Part shown: piece after piece, positions 1-7,893 of the stretch
Position numbering within the stretch: position 1 is the stretch's first letter
How the letters are laid out: every line of letters starts with the position of its first letter
NCBI GenBank assembly: GCA_046714175.1
Contig: JBKKBI010000011.1
Span: 1 to 35,949, forward strand
Length of the DNA stretch: 35,949 nucleotides
Reading direction: 5' to 3'
Source of the DNA: UBA11373 sp046714175
GTDB taxonomy: Bacteria; Actinomycetota; Acidimicrobiia; Spongiisociales; UBA11373
The notes under the pieces: model-generated
Told to the model about the DNA's origin: nothing
Database searches by the model: none
The model's input: the letters and a program-made list of their open reading frames with translations, nothing else
Made by a program: the position numbers and the translations under genes

Positions 1-1
1 C

Positions 2-118
2 CCCCCCCCCCCACTGCGTTTCGGTGCCGGGCGCTGCCGCATCTTGGCCAAGCGGGACCGCAGCGACGATGATGGCGTGGTGATCCATCCCTTGACGGAC
101 TCTGGAAAGTCCGCATGA
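2..118 (+). CDS. C-terminal fragment of an unidentified protein (5' truncated by window edge)
   Basis: A reading frame open from base 2 ends with TGA at 116-118. It overlaps the ATG of the FGGY kinase (115) in an ATGA arrangement, which is how the next junctions in this operon are built, so I think it is the real end of an upstream operon gene. About 38 residues remain, rich in Arg and Asp, with no motif I recognise. The first codons are a run of twelve C that could be an assembly edge effect, so the proline run they encode should not be trusted. By context it may belong to sugar or nucleoside catabolism, but nothing in the fragment shows that. Confidence 0.4.
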   Translation, partial: PPPPLRFGAGRCRILAKRDRSDDDGVVIHPLTDSGKSA

Positions 119-1437
119 GCGGCAACCAAGAGACGGTTCTGGGTCTCGACCTGGGGAGTACCGGGGTGAGGGCGTTGGCCTTGACCCGGAGCGGGCGGGT
201 GTTCACTGTCGTCGAGGCGAAGTACCCGACCAGCACCCATCCGATCGGCGAGGCCGATCCATCGCTGTGGCTCGATGCCGTGGTCAAGGTCGTCGCCGAT
301 GTCGGCATCACGCCACTGGGCGTCGGCGTCGGTGGCCAAGGCCCGACCACCGTTTCCTCTGACGGCCGACGCGCCCTGACTTTCCGCCATCCCGCCGGGG
401 CGAGCGGCAGTTTCCCCGATCAGCAGCTCGCCCAGGCCGAAACGCTGCGGTCCATGCTCGGAGACTCCGTTCGTCCCCGCCAGCTGTGGGACTGGGTGGT
501 CACAGAACTGGGCGGTGGCGACGGGATGCAGAGCGTGTGGCCAGGAGCGTTGGCCCTCGCCGGGTTCGGCGAGGCGGTTACGGTGGGGACCGTCGCCGGC
601 GTCAGCGCGGGGAGCCAAGGCCTGCAGGCGGGCGTCCCCCTCGTGGGCGGCTGCCATGACGGTGCGATGACGGCGTGGGCAGCCGGGATCGACCAGCCCG
701 GGAAAGGATTCGATCCCGGTGGCGCCACCGGAGGCCTGGGGATCGCCATCGATGCCCGGGAACATCCCCGGCTCGCCGGCCTCGGCATGGGTTCCCATGC
801 TCCCGGGGTGGCGATCGTGGGAGGGCCGGTGGCCGCCCACGGATCGATGCTGGAGTGGTGGTCGCGCATCACCGGCCGCTCGGTCGCGGACCTCGTCGAG
901 CTCGCCGCGGGAGTGCCTCCGGGATCACACGGCGTCATGGTGTTGCCGTTCTTCGAGGGAGAGCGGGCTCCTCGTTGGAACCCCCAGCTCCGCGCCGAGA
1001 TACTCGGGCTCAGTATTGATCACGGCCCGGCAGTGGTGGCCCGAGCGCTGCTGGAGGCGGCTGCCTACGGCTTGGCCCATATCGCCCTGACGCTGGCAGC
1101 CGATGGCGTGGGTCTCGACCGGGTCGTCTCGTCGGGGCTGCCGGCTCGTGACGGCCTGTGGCCGCAGATCAAGTCCGCGGTTTTGGGGGTTCCCATCGAC
1201 GTCCCGGATTGCGATCAGATGGCTGCCTACGGCGCCGCCCTGACGGCGGGTGCCGGCCTGGGCTGGTGGCCCCGGCCCGGGACGGGTAGCTCGGGCGACT
1301 GGCCAACGCCGGCGATGAGCACGATCGTCGCCGAGCCGCTCGCCGTGTATCGCGACGGGGTGCGCCGCTTCGTCGCTCTCGGCGATGCCGCCGAGGCGCG
1401 GCTCGGCGCCCCGACCGGGCAGGATCCGGCTCCGTGA
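115..1437 (+). CDS. FGGY-family carbohydrate kinase (xylulokinase-like)
   Basis: Predicted cytoplasmic sugar/polyol kinase of the FGGY family, which phosphorylates a pentose, polyol or related substrate with ATP. The N-terminal phosphate-binding loop DLGSTGVRAL is at about residues 12-21. The region around GGCHDGAMTAWAAGI carries the expected catalytic Asp (D182). The C-terminal lobe has FEGERAPRWNP and a late GAALTAG segment. At 440 aa it is shorter than the usual 480-520, with the loss in the N-lobe substrate region, so the exact sugar cannot be named. ATG 115 overlaps the upstream stop, and its own stop overlaps the GTG of the ABC ATPase. It is therefore translationally coupled to a nucleoside-type importer, which suggests it acts on an imported sugar or nucleoside-derived sugar (inference). 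Confidence 0.85.
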   Translation: MSGNQETVLGLDLGSTGVRALALTRSGRVFTVVEAKYPTSTHPIGEADPSLWLDAVVKVVADVGITPLGVGVGGQGPTTVSSDGRRALTFRHPAGASGSFPDQQLAQAETLRSMLGDSVRPRQLWDWVVTELGGGDGMQSVWPGALALAGFGEAVTVGTVAGVSAGSQGLQAGVPLVGGCHDGAMTAWAAGIDQPGKGFDPGGATGGLGIAIDAREHPRLAGLGMGSHAPGVAIVGGPVAAHGSMLEWWSRITGRSVADLVELAAGVPPGSHGVMVLPFFEGERAPRWNPQLRAEILGLSIDHGPAVVARALLEAAAYGLAHIALTLAADGVGLDRVVSSGLPARDGLWPQIKSAVLGVPIDVPDCDQMAAYGAALTAGAGLGWWPRPGTGSSGDWPTPAMSTIVAEPLAVYRDGVRRFVALGDAAEARLGAPTGQDPAP

Positions 1438-3011
1438 CGGCGGCGGCGGGCCTCCGTGTGGATCCCCCGCTCCTCGAGCTGCGCGGTCTCACCAAGCGGT
1501 TTGGAACGGTCGTTGCCTGTTCCGATGTGGACCTCGAAGTCCGTCGCGGCGAGATACATGGTCTGCTCGGCGAGAACGGTGCCGGCAAGTCGACCCTTAT
1601 GCGGATGGTCATCGGCCTGCTGCTGCCCGACCGGGGCTCGATTCTCATCGACGGCGCAGCGCACACGATCGCCACTCCCCACCGGGCCTCCGAACTGCGC
1701 ATCGGGATGGTGCATCAGGAGTTCAGCCTGGTGGAGGCGCTCACAGTGTGGGAGAACGTTGCGCTTGGCGCCGCGGGGCCGCTCGATCGTGATGGCACCC
1801 GGGCACTGGTCCGCGCGGTTGGTGCCCGCTACGGGCTGCTCGTGGATGCCGATGCGGTAGTGGGCGACCTTTCTGCCGGCCTGCGCCAACAGGTGGAGAT
1901 CGTGAAGTGCCTGCGACACCGGCCGCGCCTCATCATCCTCGACGAGCCAACCGCAGTGCTCACCCCGGCCGAGACCGAGCAGCTCTTCCGGGTGCTCCGC
2001 GACGGAGTCCGCAGTGAAGGCTGGGGGGTGATTCTGGTGAGTCACAGACTCGACGAGGTGCTGCGGGTCACCGACCGGATCACGGTGATGCGGCAGGGCC
2101 GGGTGGTCGACCGGGTGATCACCGCCGATACCGATGCGCCGTCACTGGCGCGGTCGATGGTGGCGCGGCAGGTCCGGCTGCGCCCGACTTATGCCGAAAG
2201 CGCAGTGGCCCGCAGTCCCGGGGGGATGCCGCAACCCCCCGGGGCCACCCCGCCCCTGGTCCTCGAGGTCAGCGAGGCGTCGCTGCAAGCCAGCAGCGGG
2301 GAAGTGTTGCTGGACCGGCTGTCGCTGGCGGTGGCACCGGGCGAGATCGTCGCCGTGGCCGGGGTGGCGGGCAACGGCCAGGAGGAATTGGCGGCGGTGC
2401 TGTCGAGCGTTCTCGCTCTCGACTCCGGTGCGGTGCGAGTCGGGGGAGTGCCGGTGGCGACGGGTAAGGCCGGGGCGATGATGCGGGCGGGGGTGGCGGT
2501 GATTCCGGCCGATCGCGACCATGTCGGATTCGTGCCGGAGATGTCTGTCGCCGAGAACCTGGTCCTATCGAGCATCGGGCGCTTTTCGGCGCGTGGCCTG
2601 CTGCAGCGTGCCGAGATCGTGGCCGCGGCCGAGTCGCTGATCGCGGAGTTCGGCATCCAGTCTTCTCCCCACACTCCGGTCGCCCACCTCTCCGGTGGCA
2701 ACCGGCAGCGGGTGGTCCTGGCGCGGGCACTGCGAGTGGCGCCGGTGGTGTTGGTGGCGCACCAGCCGACCCGGGGTCTCGACGTGGGCGCGACCGAGTA
2801 CTTCGAGGAGCGCCTGCAGCAGGTGGCCGGTCTCGGCACTGGAGTCCTCTTGATCTCGACCGATCTCGATGAGGTCGCCGCGCTCGCCGATCGCATCGTG
2901 GTGATCTTCCGCGGGGCGATCGTCGGGGAGATGCGCCGGTCCGATCTCGACCTGGACCGCCTGGGCCGGTGGATCGGCGGATCGGTGGTGGCGGGGGAGA
3001 GCGGCACATGA
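1434..3011 (+). CDS. Nucleoside/sugar ABC importer, tandem ATP-binding protein (NupO/RbsA-like)
   Basis: A 525-aa duplicated ATPase energising the importer encoded downstream. NBD1 (about residues 13-240) has Walker A GLLGENGAGKST at about 43-54, an LSAGLRQQVEI signature and Walker B LIILDEPTAVL. NBD2 (about 260-510) has the degenerate Walker A (VAGVAGNGQEEL) and a good LSGGNRQR signature near residue 419. Its Walker B region reads VLVAHQPTRGLDVGA, where the catalytic Glu is replaced by Gln. This half-degenerate NBD2 is normal for the RbsA/MglA/NupO family. It starts at GTG 1434 overlapping the kinase stop, and its stop overlaps the ATG of permease 1. The gene order ATPase-permease-permease-BMP lipoprotein points to nucleoside uptake rather than simple sugar uptake. 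Confidence 0.9.
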   Translation: MTAAAGLRVDPPLLELRGLTKRFGTVVACSDVDLEVRRGEIHGLLGENGAGKSTLMRMVIGLLLPDRGSILIDGAAHTIATPHRASELRIGMVHQEFSLVEALTVWENVALGAAGPLDRDGTRALVRAVGARYGLLVDADAVVGDLSAGLRQQVEIVKCLRHRPRLIILDEPTAVLTPAETEQLFRVLRDGVRSEGWGVILVSHRLDEVLRVTDRITVMRQGRVVDRVITADTDAPSLARSMVARQVRLRPTYAESAVARSPGGMPQPPGATPPLVLEVSEASLQASSGEVLLDRLSLAVAPGEIVAVAGVAGNGQEELAAVLSSVLALDSGAVRVGGVPVATGKAGAMMRAGVAVIPADRDHVGFVPEMSVAENLVLSSIGRFSARGLLQRAEIVAAAESLIAEFGIQSSPHTPVAHLSGGNRQRVVLARALRVAPVVLVAHQPTRGLDVGATEYFEERLQQVAGLGTGVLLISTDLDEVAALADRIVVIFRGAIVGEMRRSDLDLDRLGRWIGGSVVAGESGT

Positions 3012-4120
3012 CCGCTGCCGGCGTGGCCCCGGATCGGTGGCGCGCGATGCGAAACGCCGCGGTCCGCTACTTCCTCGCTCTCGGTGGCGCCTTGCTCGTG
3101 TCCGGTACGTTGGTGGCGGTCACGGGCGGCTCGTGGCACCGGGCGCTCGATGCCCTCCTGCAGGGAGCCTTTCTCGCTCCGGGTCGCTGGGGCGACACGC
3201 TCACCATCGCGACACCGATGCTGCTCGTTGCACTGGGCATGGTGATCGGTGTCCGCGCCGGCCTGTTCAACATCGGCCAGGAGGGGCAGCTGGCGATGGG
3301 GGCGATGGCGATGTCGTTCGTCGGCACCCGCTTCGATGCCCCGGGACCGCTACTCATCTTCGTCGGTCTTCTGATGGGGTCATTGGTCGGCGGCGGTTAC
3401 GCCGGCATCGCGGCCGCGATGCGCTATCGCAGGAGTGTCCCCGAGGTCATTTCCACGCTTCTTCTCGTGTTCGTTGCTCTGCAGATCGTCGGGCTGGCGG
3501 TCACCACGGATTGGCTGTTGCGGGATCCCGATCCCGCGCGGCCCAGCGGTGTGGTCACCAGCGCGGCACTTCCCGACGGCGTGCGTCTTCCCGAGGTGAC
3601 GCTGTTCGGCAACGAGTTCGACATCGGCTTGATCCTCGCCGTAGGGCTGTGCCTGATCATGAGTTTCGTGCTGGCGCGCACCGTGTGGGGATTTCGACTC
3701 CGGCTTCTCGGCCACAGCCCGCGCCTGGCCGCCACCACCGGCATCACCGCAGCACGCCGCGGCAGCATGGCATTCATGTTGTCCGGAGGCTTGGCCGGAC
3801 TCGCCGGAGCGGTGATGCTGGCGGGCGGGGCGTCTAGCTATCGGCTCACCACTGGGTTCGCCACCAACATCGGCTGGCAGGGGCTCTTGGTCGCCCTGCT
3901 CGCCCGGAGCCATCCGCTGGCGTGCATCCCGATGGCGGTCCTGTTTGCCGCGCTTCGCACCGGCTCCGGGTACCTGGCCGCGACCGGGGTCGATCGCCGG
4001 ATCGTCGATGTGGTGCAGGCGCTGCTGGTGCTGGCGCTCCTCATCCCTCCTGCGCTGGCGGCGTGGCGCGCCCGCACGGTCGCGGTGCGGGCGGCGGGAC
4101 AGGACACCACCGATGGGTGA
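3008..4120 (+). CDS. Nucleoside-type ABC transporter permease 1 (BPD_transp_2, NupP-like)
   Basis: Integral membrane permease of about 370 aa with eight or more hydrophobic segments. The segment around GVRAGLFNIGQEGQLAMGAMA is the conserved cytoplasmic-loop/TM motif of the BPD_transp_2 family (COG4603 type). A longer frame extends upstream to 2969, but I start at ATG 3008 because that ATG overlaps the ATPase TGA (ATGA), as at the other junctions. The C-terminus overlaps the next permease (ATG 4113, stop 4120). It is expected to form a heterodimer with the next gene product. Confidence 0.88.
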   Translation: MTAAGVAPDRWRAMRNAAVRYFLALGGALLVSGTLVAVTGGSWHRALDALLQGAFLAPGRWGDTLTIATPMLLVALGMVIGVRAGLFNIGQEGQLAMGAMAMSFVGTRFDAPGPLLIFVGLLMGSLVGGGYAGIAAAMRYRRSVPEVISTLLLVFVALQIVGLAVTTDWLLRDPDPARPSGVVTSAALPDGVRLPEVTLFGNEFDIGLILAVGLCLIMSFVLARTVWGFRLRLLGHSPRLAATTGITAARRGSMAFMLSGGLAGLAGAVMLAGGASSYRLTTGFATNIGWQGLLVALLARSHPLACIPMAVLFAALRTGSGYLAATGVDRRIVDVVQALLVLALLIPPALAAWRARTVAVRAAGQDTTDG

Positions 4121-5048
4121 CTTCTTCACAGCTCTCGGAGACATCCTCAGCAGTTCGACGATGTACAGCAGCGCCGTGCGGCTCGGGGGCTTTCTGCTCT
4201 TCGCCGCCTTGGGGGAACTAGTCGCCCAGAAGGCGGGCACGATCAACATCTCCGTCGAGGGCGCCCTCCTTGCCGGCGCCTTTGCGGGCACCATGGCGTT
4301 CGATGCCTCCGGCTCGACGCCGGTGGGACTCCTTGCCGGCATCGGCGGCGGCCTGTTCGTGGCCTTGATGCCAGCCAACCTGAGCCATCGCCTCACCATC
4401 GACCAGTTCGTGGTGGGGCTCACTGCCAACGTGTTCGTGCTTGGCCTGGTCGGGTTCCTCGATGCCGGCCTCAAGCCGGCGGCGCGGCGCGCCGCCGTGG
4501 TCGAGATCCCATTGCTCTCCGATATCCCGCTGCTCGGTCCCGCCCTCTTCGGACAGACCTGGCCGACCTACCTGCTCTACGGCTTGATCCCTCTGACCTG
4601 GTGGCTGCTGTACCGGACGCGGTGGGGCCTCGAGGTCCGCGCCTGCGGAGAGAACCCGGTGGCCAGCGACCTGTCCGGCATCGCTGTCAACCACCGGCGC
4701 CGTCAGGCGGTCTACTACGGGGGAGCCCTTGCCGGCCTGGGTGGGGCGTTTCTCGTGCTCGGCCAGGTGGGAGCCTTCGAGGCAACCGCCGTCGGTGGAC
4801 GCGGGTTCGTCGCGGTCGCCGCGGTCTACTTCGGGCGGTGGCGGTTGGTCGGGGTCGTGCTCGGTGTCATCGTCTTCGGCCTGGCCGATGCCTTCCGACT
4901 GGCGGCGCCCGTGCTCGGTTACCAGGTCAATGCCCAAGTGCTGGCCGCGTTGCCGTACTTGCTCACCCTCGTGGTGATGGGTCTGATCGCAAGCCGTTAC
5001 CGGCAACCGGCCGGACTGGCCCGCCCCTTCGTCCGCGGGCTGGGCTGA
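4113..5048 (+). CDS. Nucleoside-type ABC transporter permease 2 (NupQ-like)
   Basis: Second permease subunit, 311 aa, polytopic. The GELVAQKAGTINISVEGALLAGAF motif region near the N-terminus is characteristic of COG1079 permeases paired with COG4603 and BMP lipoproteins. An in-frame extension to 3945 lies wholly inside permease 1 and is arginine/tryptophan-rich shadow sequence. ATG 4113 starts the genuine protein (MGDFFTALGDIL) and overlaps the upstream stop by 8 nt. It completes the channel of the importer. Confidence 0.88.
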   Translation: MGDFFTALGDILSSSTMYSSAVRLGGFLLFAALGELVAQKAGTINISVEGALLAGAFAGTMAFDASGSTPVGLLAGIGGGLFVALMPANLSHRLTIDQFVVGLTANVFVLGLVGFLDAGLKPAARRAAVVEIPLLSDIPLLGPALFGQTWPTYLLYGLIPLTWWLLYRTRWGLEVRACGENPVASDLSGIAVNHRRRQAVYYGGALAGLGGAFLVLGQVGAFEATAVGGRGFVAVAAVYFGRWRLVGVVLGVIVFGLADAFRLAAPVLGYQVNAQVLAALPYLLTLVVMGLIASRYRQPAGLARPFVRGLG

Positions 5049-5062
5049 CGCGGGAGCCGTGC

Positions 5063-5075
5063 GGCGGGACCCGCC
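5063..5075 (+). terminator. Short intercistronic hairpin before the BMP lipoprotein gene
   Basis: GGCGGG-A-CCCGCC forms a 5-6 bp GC stem about 15 nt after the permease stop, and TTTT follows 15 nt later at 5090-5094. It is weak as an intrinsic terminator. It could tune or protect the separate lipoprotein transcript, because binding-protein genes often need higher expression than the permeases. Confidence 0.3.
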
Positions 5076-5136
5076 CACGGCTGGGGTATCTTTTAGGCCT
5101 CAGTCGCCGCCGCACGGCGCGAAAGGGATTCAACTG

Positions 5137-6210
5137 ATGAGCCGGATTGCGACGAAGGTGGTCGTGTTCATCGTGGCACTTGCCGTGGTGGCGTCGGCGT
5201 GTGGGGACGACACCTCGACGATCATCGACGGGGCAGTTACGGGACTCGACATCAACGGCGATGGCAAGGTTCTGATCGGCCTGGCCACGAACGGACCACG
5301 GGATGATGGGGGTTATTACCAGGCCCTCGTCGACGGGGTGGTCGAGATCGCCGCGGAGAACGACCTCGCCGCCCCGATCATCGTGGATCTGATCGACCCA
5401 GCGCGGGCCGAGGAGGAGCTACGCAACCTCGCCGAGCAGGGAGTCGACATTCTCGTCGTCGGCTCCAGTGCCGTGGCCGAACCTCTACCCACCCTGCTCG
5501 CGGAGTTCCCGGAGATCCTCTGGTACTGCAATTGCGGATCCAACTATCCCGTTACCGCAGGCGTGCTGATCAGTCGCGACCGCGGCGCCGAACTGTGGAT
5601 CTCGGGTGGGTATGCCGCCGGCCTTCTCCTGCAGGAACGCGGCGGGGACCGTGCCGCGTTCCTGGGCTGCTGCGATCTCCCCTTCGAGCGGGAGTCGTTC
5701 GCGGCCTTCGTACACGGGTTGACGCTGGTCGATGAGTCGTTCAGCGCCGTCTACGTGCCCACCGGCGCCTTTCCGTTCGACTTCAACAATGCCTCCGCCG
5801 CCGTCGAAGCGTTCAACAATGCCCTTGGTGAGGGCGTCGACGCCGTCGCGCCGTTCCTGGGCGCCGGACATGATCCGGTGATCGGCCTGGCGAGTGAGAA
5901 CGATCTCGTCGCCATCGCCGCCGGGGCCTCCGATGCCTGCGAGCGAACCGACATCGACGCCGACCTGGTGGTCAGGTACGACTCCGGCGACTACATCAAG
6001 ACGATCTTTGCCGAGATCGTCAGCGGGGTGTCCACCGAGGGCATGGCGCGGGACTTCCATGTGGGGGTCGATGAAGAGGTGGGCGCCCAGTTCTGTGGCG
6101 GAGCCTCATCCGAGCAGGAGGCGATGCTTGCCGAACTCAACGCGTCCATCGGCGCTGGCACCTTCGACGATGTGATCGCAGCCATCGTCGCCGAGGCGTA
6201 CGGGTCCTAG
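5137..6210 (+). CDS. BMP-family nucleoside-binding lipoprotein (BmpA/PnrA-like)
   Basis: Extracytoplasmic ligand-binding lipoprotein feeding the importer. The signal peptide is MSRIATKVVV followed by a hydrophobic stretch and lipobox VASAC, with lipidated Cys22. The mature protein has the BMP fold: LIGLATNGPRDDGGYYQA at the first strand, LAEQGVDILVVGSSA, and an SGGYAAGLLL segment. I chose ATG 5137 over an in-frame upstream extension (5059) because it gives a proper signal peptide and has GAAAGGGA about 9 nt upstream. BMP proteins usually bind purine or pyrimidine nucleosides (family knowledge), and the ligand here is inferred from that. The protein is 357 aa, a normal length. Confidence 0.9.
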   Translation: MSRIATKVVVFIVALAVVASACGDDTSTIIDGAVTGLDINGDGKVLIGLATNGPRDDGGYYQALVDGVVEIAAENDLAAPIIVDLIDPARAEEELRNLAEQGVDILVVGSSAVAEPLPTLLAEFPEILWYCNCGSNYPVTAGVLISRDRGAELWISGGYAAGLLLQERGGDRAAFLGCCDLPFERESFAAFVHGLTLVDESFSAVYVPTGAFPFDFNNASAAVEAFNNALGEGVDAVAPFLGAGHDPVIGLASENDLVAIAAGASDACERTDIDADLVVRYDSGDYIKTIFAEIVSGVSTEGMARDFHVGVDEEVGAQFCGGASSEQEAMLAELNASIGAGTFDDVIAAIVAEAYGS

Positions 6211-6286
6211 CGGGCCACCTCGCCTGATGGCCTGCGCAGAACCAGTCTCACGCGTCCAGGCGCCGCGGGACGCCAGCCGTCTCGCG

Positions 6287-6292
6287 TAGTCT
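6287..6292 (+). promoter_or_regulatory. -10 box of bioY, leaderless type (TAGTCT)
   Basis: TAGTCT ends 6 nt before ATG 6299, there is no purine-rich ribosome-binding site in between, and the spacer is CCCCCCA-like. This spacing places the transcription start at or next to the A of the start codon. No good -35 is visible. Confidence 0.5.
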
Positions 6293-6298
6293 CCCCCC

Positions 6299-6877
6299 AT
6301 GACCACCATCACCGCTCCCGTCGTCATCACCACACCGCTCGTGTCTCGCGCCCGCACCATCGCTCTTGGCTTGGTGATCGGGTTCGCTCTGCTCACCGCG
6401 CTGATGGCCCAGATCGAGATCCCGCTGTGGTTCACCCCGGTGCCGATCACCGGCCAGACCTTTGCGGTGCTGCTCTCCGGGGCGGCACTGGGGTTGCGGT
6501 TGGGGGCGGCGTCGCAGGCGCTGTACGTCGCCTTAGGTGCGGTGGGCCTGCCGTTCTACTCGGGTGGTGGCAGCGGCTGGGAGACCGCCACCGGTGCCAC
6601 CGGCGGCTATCTGTTCGGGTTCGTCATCGCCGCCGCCGTGGTGGGGGCGTTGGCGGAGCGGCGCCACGATCGGACGGTGCTCACCGCAGTCCCGGCTTTC
6701 CTCACCGGCACCGTGATCATCTACATCTTTGGCGTGGCGTGGCTGGCACACTTTCTCGGGGTCAGCACCACCGAAGCATTGGAGTTCGGCCTGGTGCCGT
6801 TTGTGATCGGCGACCTGATCAAGGCGATACTGGCCGCGGTGCTCCTGCCCACGGCGTGGAGATTCGTCGGCCGGTAA
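6299..6877 (+). CDS. bioY: Biotin ECF transporter substrate-binding subunit BioY
   Basis: A 192-aa polytopic membrane protein of the BioY family, the S component that captures biotin for an energy-coupling-factor transporter. Typical family features are the early IPLWFTPVPITGQTFAVLLSG segment, the glycine-rich stretch leading to the TGGYLFGF motif, and a C-terminal FVIGDLIKA helix. Neither EcfA nor EcfT genes are adjacent, so it either works alone or shares an ECF module encoded elsewhere. The start is supported by the -10 box 6 nt upstream (leaderless mRNA). The gene is single and stands between the importer operon and a convergent DUF6159 gene. Confidence 0.92.
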   Translation: MTTITAPVVITTPLVSRARTIALGLVIGFALLTALMAQIEIPLWFTPVPITGQTFAVLLSGAALGLRLGAASQALYVALGAVGLPFYSGGGSGWETATGATGGYLFGFVIAAAVVGALAERRHDRTVLTAVPAFLTGTVIIYIFGVAWLAHFLGVSTTEALEFGLVPFVIGDLIKAILAAVLLPTAWRFVGR

Positions 6878-6929
6878 CCGACTTGTGGGTGTTGGTGCTT
6901 CTGGTGGGTAGCGGAAGGCGGGCAGCGAC

Positions 6930-7805
6930 TTAACCCGCGATCCCCTTCGGCATCTGCATCGGGCCGCCGCGGCCTCCCTTGCGGGGGACGAAGGCGCTGG
7001 CCATGGTGGCCTCACCAAAGGCACCGGCGCCGTGGCCGGCGGCATAGCGGTACAACGCGGTCTGGAAGATGCCGTTGAGGGCGCTGAGTACCAGGATCAC
7101 CAGGAGGATCCAGCCGAATCCGACGGCGATCAGGGTGGCTCCGGTGACGCCTCCCTGATTGAACCCATAGCCGACCAGTGGGATCCCGGGAAGGATTAGC
7201 AGGAACCCGATCAGCCCCAACCCGAATTGGGCGGCCATGTTCTCACCCCAGGTCTTCTTGAACATCGTCGCGGACTTCTTCAACGCCTGCCCGATACCAA
7301 TGTTCTCGATCACCAGCACCGGGATGACCAGGAAGGTGACCAGGGACCAGGCGATCCCGGCGATGGCCCCGATGACCCGTCCGATCACGCCGGCTCGCTC
7401 CTCGATGGTGCGGAGGATCACCGAGACCGTGGCCGAGAGCAATGCCCAGGGGAAGATGCGATGCACCCGCAGCATGGCGCCGCGGATGGCGCTGCCCACC
7501 CCGGGGTCGCCTCCACCCATCCGCTCATTGGCGGCGTGGACCAGGGCGGCATTGAAGAAGATGGTGATGAATGCCAGCGCCAGATACATGCCGCCGAGCA
7601 GCACGTAGTCGCTGTTGGCGAGCTCGCAGGAGGGTCCTCCGGCGGCGTCGGTGGTGCAGGAATCGAGAAGTGGGCGGAGGAAGGTGTAGGCCGTGGCCAG
7701 GGTGGCCAGGAGCGACAGCAGCGGCAGGATGAGCAGTTCCTTGTCCGCCTTGAGGATCCGCCACGAGGCACCGGCGAGTTCAATCGAGCGTGAGATGCGT
7801 CCCAT
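6930..7805 (-). CDS. DUF6159-family multi-pass membrane protein
   Basis: A 291-aa membrane protein that I recognise as DUF6159-like, with no known biochemical role. It has an amphipathic N-terminus (MGRISRSIELAGASWRILKADKELL) and about six membrane segments, including LILPLLSLLATLATAY, a central ALLSATVSVIL helix and FLVIPVLVIENIGIG. The cytoplasmic loop ALKKSATMFKKTWGENM is a hallmark of the family. The glycine-rich tail ends in MQMPKGIAG. An in-frame extension to 7889 exists, but ATG 7805 is preceded by TATGGT at 8 nt, matching the leaderless pattern of its neighbours. It is convergent with bioY and divergent from the PDZ/Lon-like protease gene. Confidence 0.8.
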   Translation of the reverse strand: MGRISRSIELAGASWRILKADKELLILPLLSLLATLATAYTFLRPLLDSCTTDAAGGPSCELANSDYVLLGGMYLALAFITIFFNAALVHAANERMGGGDPGVGSAIRGAMLRVHRIFPWALLSATVSVILRTIEERAGVIGRVIGAIAGIAWSLVTFLVIPVLVIENIGIGQALKKSATMFKKTWGENMAAQFGLGLIGFLLILPGIPLVGYGFNQGGVTGATLIAVGFGWILLVILVLSALNGIFQTALYRYAAGHGAGAFGEATMASAFVPRKGGRGGPMQMPKGIAG

Positions 7806-7813
7806 GGGGCGGG

Positions 7814-7819
7814 ACCATA
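7814..7819 (-). promoter_or_regulatory. -10 box of the DUF6159 gene, leaderless type (TATGGT)
   Basis: Read on the minus strand, TATGGT is followed by eight C/G bases and then ATG 7805, with no Shine-Dalgarno sequence. Confidence 0.45.
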
Positions 7820-7893
7820 TACGGATTGCGGGCGGATTGCCACGAACCGTGGCGGTTGGTTGGCCCGGTACCCCGGTACGATTCGGCACACCG

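Noticed and set aside
1..12. Poly-C run as a biological feature
   Set aside because: It is at the very window edge and could be an assembly or sequencing artefact.
2189..5078. Long minus-strand open frames over the nucleoside importer genes
   Set aside because: They arise from GC-rich third positions opposite genuine genes, and no recognisable domain is present.
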